NCBI RefSeq assembly: GCF_014646015.1 | Contig: NZ_BMMQ01000002.1 | Coordinates: forward strand, 434,277 to 498,276 | Length of the DNA stretch: 64,000 nucleotides | Source of the DNA: Microbacterium nanhaiense | GTDB taxonomy: Bacteria; Actinomycetota; Actinomycetes; Actinomycetales; Microbacteriaceae | Direction of reading: 5' to 3' | In this document: in pieces, positions 59,190 to 64,000 of the stretch | Numbering within the stretch: position 1 is the first letter of the stretch | How the letters are laid out: each line of letters opens with the position of its first letter | Made by a program: the position numbers and the translations under genes | Notes under the pieces: generated by a model | Told to the model about the DNA's origin: nothing | What the model saw: only the letters and a program-made list of their open reading frames with translations | The model's database searches: none

Positions 59190-60589
59190 CCGGCGCGCGC
59201 GGCGGATCCCGCAGGCCGCAACCGCGTCCCACGCACGTGCAGCCCTCGCGCGAGGTGGCGTTCGAGGTCATCCGCGCGACGAACGTCGATGACGCGTATG
59301 CGAACCTCCTGCTCCCCGCCGAGATCGAACGCGCGGGCCTGAACGCCGCCGATGCGGCGCTCGCGACCGAACTGACCTACGGTACGCTCCGGCGGCGCGG
59401 CACCTACGAACAGATCGTGAGGATCGCGTCGGGCCGCGAACTCGATGAGATCGATCAGGGCGTGCTCGACGCGCTGTGCCTCGGCGCGCATCAGCTCCTC
59501 GCGACGCGCGTTGCGGCGCATGCCGCCGTCAACGAGTCGGTCGAGCTCGCGCGCCGCGAATCCGGTCGCGGCGCGGCGGGCTTCGCCAACGCGATCCTCC
59601 GACGCATCTCCCGCGACGACATCGCCGCCTGGGAAGAGCGGATCACCGAGTCGGCGCGCAGCGCCGACGAGGCGCTCGGGTTCCGCACCTCGCACCCCGT
59701 GTGGATCCTGCGCGCGTTCCGGCGCGCCCTGGCCGCGACCGGATCCGCGGACGAGCTCGACGCCCTCCTCGCCGCCGATAACGCCTCGCCCGCGGTGACG
59801 ATGGCGGCCCTGCCCGGCCTCGCCGAGGTCACCGGTACCCGCACGCGCTATTCGCCCGTGGGCTTTCGCGCACCGCAGGGCGATCCCGACCGGATGGTGC
59901 GCGAATCGGGAGGCGCACGACGAGTGCAGGACGAGGGCTCGCAGCTCGTCGCGCTGGCCCTCTCTCGCCTCCAGCCGGTGGTACCGGGGGAGCGGTGGCT
60001 CGACCTCTGCGCCGGCCCGGGCGGCAAGACGTCGCTGCTGGCGGCCGAGGCGCTCGCCGGCGGCGCCCTGATCGAGGCGAACGAGGTCGTCCCGGCCCGC
60101 GCGGGACTCGTGCGCCGCGCGCTCGAGGCGGTACCCCTGCACGTCGAGGTGCACGAGCGCGACGGCCGCGCGCTCGCGCGCGAACGCGCGGGCGAGTTCG
60201 ATCGGATCCTCGTGGACGCGCCGTGCACGGGGCTCGGCGCGCTACGTCGGCGGCCGGAGGCGCGCTGGCGCAAGCACCCCGACGACGTAGCCGAGCTGGT
60301 CGCCCTGCAGTCCGAGCTCCTGGCGGCGGCGATCGATGCCCTCCGGCCGGGCGGGACCGTCGCATACGTCACCTGTTCGCCGCATCTGGCGGAGACGACG
60401 GGCGTCGTGCGCGACGTGATCGAGCGCCGCAGCGATGTCGAAGTGCTCGATGCCCCCGCGGCGATCCGAGCCGTCGCTCGCGGTCCGATCGATATCGCGG
60501 AGCGCACGGACGGCATGCCCGTCGCACAGCTCTGGCCGCACCGGCACGGGACCGACGCCATGTTCCTGGCGCTGCTGCGACGCAAATAG
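59186..60589 (+). CDS. rsmB: 16S rRNA (cytosine-967-C5) methyltransferase-like protein RsmB
   Basis: A 467-residue protein with an N-terminal NusB-like RNA-binding domain (about 15-150; SREVAFEVIRATN, GLNAADAALATELTYGTLRRRG) and a C-terminal SAM-dependent methyltransferase of the NOL1/NOP2/Sun type. The SAM site reads WLDLCAGPGGKTSLL; catalytic cysteines are in VDAPCTGLGALRRRPEARW and VTCSPHLAET. The start is a GTG overlapping the fmt stop. metK-priA-fmt-rsmB is a conserved run. Confidence 0.95.
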   Translation: MTGARGGSRRPQPRPTHVQPSREVAFEVIRATNVDDAYANLLLPAEIERAGLNAADAALATELTYGTLRRRGTYEQIVRIASGRELDEIDQGVLDALCLGAHQLLATRVAAHAAVNESVELARRESGRGAAGFANAILRRISRDDIAAWEERITESARSADEALGFRTSHPVWILRAFRRALAATGSADELDALLAADNASPAVTMAALPGLAEVTGTRTRYSPVGFRAPQGDPDRMVRESGGARRVQDEGSQLVALALSRLQPVVPGERWLDLCAGPGGKTSLLAAEALAGGALIEANEVVPARAGLVRRALEAVPLHVEVHERDGRALARERAGEFDRILVDAPCTGLGALRRRPEARWRKHPDDVAELVALQSELLAAAIDALRPGGTVAYVTCSPHLAETTGVVRDVIERRSDVEVLDAPAAIRAVARGPIDIAERTDGMPVAQLWPHRHGTDAMFLALLRRK

Positions 60590-60664
60590 TCGGCGTCGCA
60601 GCGATCCGATAGCATGGCGGGCATCCGGCGCCAGCGCCTGAGTCCGACCGAAGGGATCGTCGCC

Positions 60665-62329
60665 ATGAGCGATCAGACGTCACCAGACCACGAGCTTCGC
60701 GACCCGAATACCCCGGCCGAGCGCCTCGCCGCGATCGCGTCGACGCACCCTGAGCTGGGCGCCGACGTCGCCCGCCATCCAAACGCATACGACGGGCTGC
60801 TCGATTGGCTCAGCCGATACGGCGACGATGCGGCACGCGCGGCGGTCGCCGAACGCCGGCAGACCGGCACCGGCGGGGCGGAGGCCGCCCCGGGGCACGC
60901 CACCGCGAGCATCCCCGCCGGCGAGCCCGTCGTCCCGGCGGCGGATCCAGTCGTCCCGTCCTCCGCCCCGACGGTGCCCGCAGCAGCAGGTTCATCCGCC
61001 GCCGCGGGCGACGCGCCCGCGGGGGAGCCCCGGCGGGCGTCGAAGAAGGGCCTGACGATCGGTCTCATCGCCGGCGGACTGGTGGTGGTGCTCGGCGGCG
61101 GCACGGTGTGGGCCGTCAACGCGATCTTCGGCGGCGAGAAGAGCCCGGAGGCCGCGGCGGAGAAGGTCTTCGAGGGTGCCCTGTCGCTCGACCCGATCGC
61201 GCTGTACACCGCGATGGCGCCGAGCGAGGCGAAGCCGTTGAAGGACGCGCTCGAGCAGCTGAACGACCTGCCGACCTCGAGCGAGGAGGACGCGAAGGAC
61301 GTGCAGGAGACGCTGCAGGCGGTTCTCGACGCGATCGACGTGACCACCGAGGGCCTGGAGTACCGAGCGGACTCGCTGATGGAGGGCGTCAGCCGCGTGA
61401 GCCTCGTGAACGGATCGCTCGAGATCGACGCCGACACGGCCGAACTCGGCGACGCGCTGCGCGACTTCCTCGAGGTCTCGATGCGCTACAGCCTCGAGCA
61501 GTCCGGCTACTACAGCGAGGAGGAGATCGACGAGCTCCTCGACGAACAGCTCGACGAGCAGGTCGACTACATGATCGACAGCCTCGCCGACGAGCTGCCG
61601 ATCGAGGTCGACTTCGCCGAAACGTGGGGCGAGCAGCTCGACGACATGCAGTCGCGCGACATCGACGAGGACGATGCGCTCGTCGGGCAGGGCTACCCGT
61701 TCTCGGTCATCGCGGTCGACGAGGGTGGCTGGTACACGAGCCCCATCCTCACCGTCACCGACCTCATCGTCGGTGAACGGCTGATCGCGTCCGGCGCCAC
61801 CTACGGCGACGCCCTGATCGAGGCCGAGCGATTTGGCTCGCCCGAGGACGCGGCGCACGGTCTCGCGGACGGCGTCGAAGCCTTTGCGTCGAGGGGCGAT
61901 CACGAGGCCCTCGCGGCTGCCCTGCCCGTCGCGGAACGGCGCGCGCTCTCGCTCTACGGGCCGGCGCTTGACGACATGTCGAGCGATGAGGGCGCGTCCC
62001 TCAGCGACTTCGATGTCGAGATCGTGAAGGGCGACGGCCTCACGGGTCTCCTCATCTCCGACCTCGACATCCTCGACAACGGCGAGGTCGTCGGCACCTA
62101 CGATCACCCCTGCTTCGAGGATGCCGCCTACGGCGGTCAAAGCTGTATCGACGACATCCCGGCGCTCAAGACTCTCGGCCTCGACGAGGCCCTGCCGATC
62201 GCCATCAAGGAGGACGGAGGTTGGTTCGTCAGCCCCACCGCGACCGTCGGTAATGCCCTGGCGATCGTGACGGCCAGGCTGTCCGAGCTGATCGAGGACG
62301 ACGAGCTCGACAAGCTGTTCGAGTTCTGA
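60665..62329 (+). CDS. Single-pass membrane protein with an N-terminal leucine-rich-variant module
   Basis: A 554-residue protein of unknown function. Residues about 8-65 (LRDPNTPAERLAAIASTHPE, VARHPNAYDGLLDWL) resemble the variant leucine-rich repeat found at the N-terminus of several actinobacterial membrane proteins. A Pro/Ala-rich linker (about 68-125) and one membrane helix (about 129-151) follow. A large acidic extracytoplasmic part (about 155-554) includes a run of charged helices (YYSEEEIDELLDEQLDEQ) and two repeated modules around GWYTSPILTVTD and GWFVSPTATVGN. An AAGGGA ribosome site supports the ATG at 60665. Confidence 0.8.
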   Translation: MSDQTSPDHELRDPNTPAERLAAIASTHPELGADVARHPNAYDGLLDWLSRYGDDAARAAVAERRQTGTGGAEAAPGHATASIPAGEPVVPAADPVVPSSAPTVPAAAGSSAAAGDAPAGEPRRASKKGLTIGLIAGGLVVVLGGGTVWAVNAIFGGEKSPEAAAEKVFEGALSLDPIALYTAMAPSEAKPLKDALEQLNDLPTSSEEDAKDVQETLQAVLDAIDVTTEGLEYRADSLMEGVSRVSLVNGSLEIDADTAELGDALRDFLEVSMRYSLEQSGYYSEEEIDELLDEQLDEQVDYMIDSLADELPIEVDFAETWGEQLDDMQSRDIDEDDALVGQGYPFSVIAVDEGGWYTSPILTVTDLIVGERLIASGATYGDALIEAERFGSPEDAAHGLADGVEAFASRGDHEALAAALPVAERRALSLYGPALDDMSSDEGASLSDFDVEIVKGDGLTGLLISDLDILDNGEVVGTYDHPCFEDAAYGGQSCIDDIPALKTLGLDEALPIAIKEDGGWFVSPTATVGNALAIVTARLSELIEDDELDKLFEF

Positions 62330-62338
62330 CTGTCACAA

Positions 62339-62366
62339 GATCGGCCCCGCCTCGGCGGGGCCGATC
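62339..62366. terminator. Terminator between two convergent membrane-protein genes
   Basis: A stem of 12-13 base pairs (gatcggccccgc with its complement) and a short loop, 9 bases after the upstream stop and 5 before the convergent gene's stop. It can serve both strands. Confidence 0.8.
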
Positions 62367-62371
62367 GCCGT

Positions 62372-64000
62372 TCACTCCCAGGTGACGGGAAGCGCGGGAT
62401 CCGAGAAATCGACGTGCGGCCGATAGAGCCACGGGCCGCCGTGGATCTCGTCGCGGCCGGAGTAGCCGTTCTGCTGCCAGTCCGCATAGAAGGTGACGTC
62501 GCCGACGAACTCGCCCTCCTGGACCTTCGCACCGTCGAAGCTGGAGGCCGACGGCACCATCGCGTCGATCAGTGCCCACTGCTCGTCGCTGAGTGAGCGC
62601 TCGACCGTGCCGTCGACGAGGGATCCGCCGCCCTCGAGCCCACCGGTCACCGAGAGTCCGCACCCCGCGTCGAGCGTGGTCGACCCGACGCACGCCTCCG
62701 CCGAGGCACGAACGGCCTCACGGAACTTCGCCACGCCGTCCTCGGTCAGCGTCGGTTCGTGTTCGTAGGGATAGAGGAACGCCATGCTCGAACTGGCGAT
62801 GACCGGGGCGGGCTCGATGCGGAAGTACTCCGTCGTGGTCCCCACCGTGTACGCGCCGGGGAGGACCTCGTAGCTCGCCGCCCCGGACTCCGGGAGTGCG
62901 ACGCCATTGAGGGTGATGTCGAAGCCCTCGAAACCATCGGTGATCTCGAGCGTGGGCAGGTCGAAGTCGATGACGGTGTTCTCCGGCTCCGTGACGTCGA
63001 CCTCGACCGACAGCATGAAGCTGACGCTCTCGCCGTTCATCGTGTAGCTGACGTCGATCGGTTGCGTCTGCCAGGAGCCGTCGCCGAGATTGACCACCGC
63101 GACGTCGGTGATCGGGTAATTCTCGACCATGGTGCGCCACGTATCTTCGGAGGTCAGCGTCGATTCGGCGGCGCCCAGCATTGCGAGGGCCGCGGGAGCG
63201 TTGCCGCTCGCGATCGCGTCGACGAACGCGCCCGCCGCATCCATTGCGATCTCGTCCGCCGCGAGCGGCACGACGGTCGGCGTGGGTGAGGTTTCGACGG
63301 CATCGGGGGAGCCTGATCCGCTCGCGAACAGTGCCGCGCCGATGCCCAGGACGATCGCCCCGGCGACGGCGGCGAGCGTCGATGCGCCCGCGATCTTCGC
63401 CGCGCGCCCGCGCTTCGGCGCGGGGCCCGGGCCGGGCGCGGGATCCGTCACCGCACGGGGCGTGGGACGCGGCTTCTTCGAGTGAGGCCGGCTCGCATCG
63501 GGTCGGCTCGCATCGGGTCGCCACGGGGGAGTGAACGTCGACGGCGGCACCTCGCCGGCGCTTGTTGCTTCCGTTGCCGGTCCCGCGCCCGCAGCGGTGT
63601 CCCCACCCGCGTCAGAGCGAACCGTCGCGGGTGTGTCAGGTCGGATCCGTGCGGTCTCCTCGGTGCGAGTCCGCTCGGGCCGCGCCTGCTCGGTTAGCGG
63701 CGGCTCTGACGCCTCGGCGGCGTCGGGCTCTGCCGCCTCGGGAGGGATCTCGTCGGTGTGGGCGGGCTCGGCGTGGACCGGCTCGGTGTGGGCGGGCTCG
63801 GCCGGGGCCGGCTCGGACGGGGCCGGCTCGGACGGCGCGGAGTCTCCCGCGTCCGCGTGCCCGGCCGACGCCTCGGGTGCGCGTGCAGGAGGCGTCGAGG
63901 CAGCAGGCGTCGAGGCAGGCGCAGGGTCTTCGGCCAGCGCCGCGCGGTCGTCGTCGCCCGGTCGAAGCCACGGCATGGACGACTCGACGCGCGCCTCGTC
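62372..64000 (-). CDS. Single-pass membrane protein with a Pro/Glu-rich tail, 5' end beyond the window
   Basis: A minus-strand gene of at least 542 codons, open to the right edge. An internal ATG at 63976 would give 534 residues but has no ribosome site, so the true start is probably outside. Counting from that ATG: residues 1-190 are Pro/Ala/Glu-rich and disordered, with short xEPA repeats (49-75). A membrane helix lies at about 195-219, and residues 220-534 form an extracytoplasmic, beta-rich domain with two cysteines (ACVGSTTLDAGCGLS) that may form a disulfide. Function unknown; it resembles the protein at 60665 in overall design. Confidence 0.75.
   Translation of the reverse strand, partial: DEARVESSMPWLRPGDDDRAALAEDPAPASTPAASTPPARAPEASAGHADAGDSAPSEPAPSEPAPAEPAHTEPVHAEPAHTDEIPPEAAEPDAAEASEPPLTEQARPERTRTEETARIRPDTPATVRSDAGGDTAAGAGPATEATSAGEVPPSTFTPPWRPDASRPDASRPHSKKPRPTPRAVTDPAPGPGPAPKRGRAAKIAGASTLAAVAGAIVLGIGAALFASGSGSPDAVETSPTPTVVPLAADEIAMDAAGAFVDAIASGNAPAALAMLGAAESTLTSEDTWRTMVENYPITDVAVVNLGDGSWQTQPIDVSYTMNGESVSFMLSVEVDVTEPENTVIDFDLPTLEITDGFEGFDITLNGVALPESGAASYEVLPGAYTVGTTTEYFRIEPAPVIASSSMAFLYPYEHEPTLTEDGVAKFREAVRASAEACVGSTTLDAGCGLSVTGGLEGGGSLVDGTVERSLSDEQWALIDAMVPSASSFDGAKVQEGEFVGDVTFYADWQQNGYSGRDEIHGGPWLYRPHVDFSDPALPVTWE
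63491..63520. repeat. Tandem 15-base repeat inside the last gene
   Basis: Two exact copies of gctcgcatcgggtcg in the minus-strand gene, encoding DASRP twice. It lies in a disordered segment. Confidence 0.85.
63754..63836. repeat. Degenerate repeats coding for xEPA units
   Basis: About five imperfect copies of a 15-base unit (ggctcggacggggcc-like) coding for AEPAH/SEPAP-type pentapeptides on the minus strand. Likely variable in copy number between strains. Confidence 0.7.

Noticed and set aside
63754..63836. CRISPR-like repeat cluster
   Set aside because: The 15-base units are contiguous, imperfect and encode xEPA peptides; there are no spacers and no cas genes.

Overview
The window is about 70% GC by eye, almost fully coding, with many GTG starts, ATGA/GTGA stop-start overlaps and no long accessory block. 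Gene content and order (clpP1-clpP2-clpX, rne-rplU-rpmA-obg-proB-proA-nadD-rsfS, aroC-aroK-aroB-efp-nusB-pyrR, gmk-rpoZ-metK-priA-fmt-rsmB, an ultrashort-stem T-box on ileS, ClpP1/ClpP2 pairing, a helicase-less PriA, a coproporphyrin-type ferrochelatase) point to a high-GC actinobacterium. The family Microbacteriaceae, probably a Microbacterium relative, is my best guess; that is an inference, not a search result.

Left part (1-11.5 kb): the 5' end of a DUF222/HNH endonuclease gene, a globin-aminopeptidase N operon, divergent ferrochelatase-rpiB-DNA glycosylase, an iron-box-preceded dps gene, tRNA-Gly and tRNA-Pro, then the protein quality-control block tig, clpP1, clpP2, clpX.

11.5-23.8 kb: valS with a small downstream gene, an autoregulated-looking ArsR/AHSA1 pair, a secreted pectate lyase carrying a broken pectinesterase module under a LacI-type operator, T-box-controlled ileS followed by folC, a DUF4233 membrane protein and ndk, and a VKOR gene.

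23.8-35.7 kb: RNase E/G, a small DUF4031 gene, ribosomal proteins L21 and L27, Obg, proline biosynthesis (proB, proA), NAD synthesis (nadD), two uncharacterised membrane proteins, rsfS, two identical tandem tRNA-Ala genes, a VOC protein, a tiny acidic protein and an MFS transporter.

35.7-42.1 kb: a two-component system and a two-gene SWIM zinc finger/DUF6493 unit of unknown function, the most system-like uncharacterised element in the window.

42.1-60.6 kb: a long plus-strand run: shikimate genes, efp, nusB, the PyrR-controlled pyrimidine operon (pyrR, pyrC, a membrane protein, carA, carB, pyrF), a mihF-gmk fusion, rpoZ, metK, priA, fmt and rsmB. Usual neighbours pyrB, aroQ and coaBC are missing from their expected slots. 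60.6-64 kb holds two convergent single-pass membrane proteins of unknown function; the last runs off the window.

No CRISPR array, insertion sequence or prophage was seen. The only gene-free stretch above 300 bases is 17330-17652, filled by the pectate lyase promoter and the ileS T-box leader.
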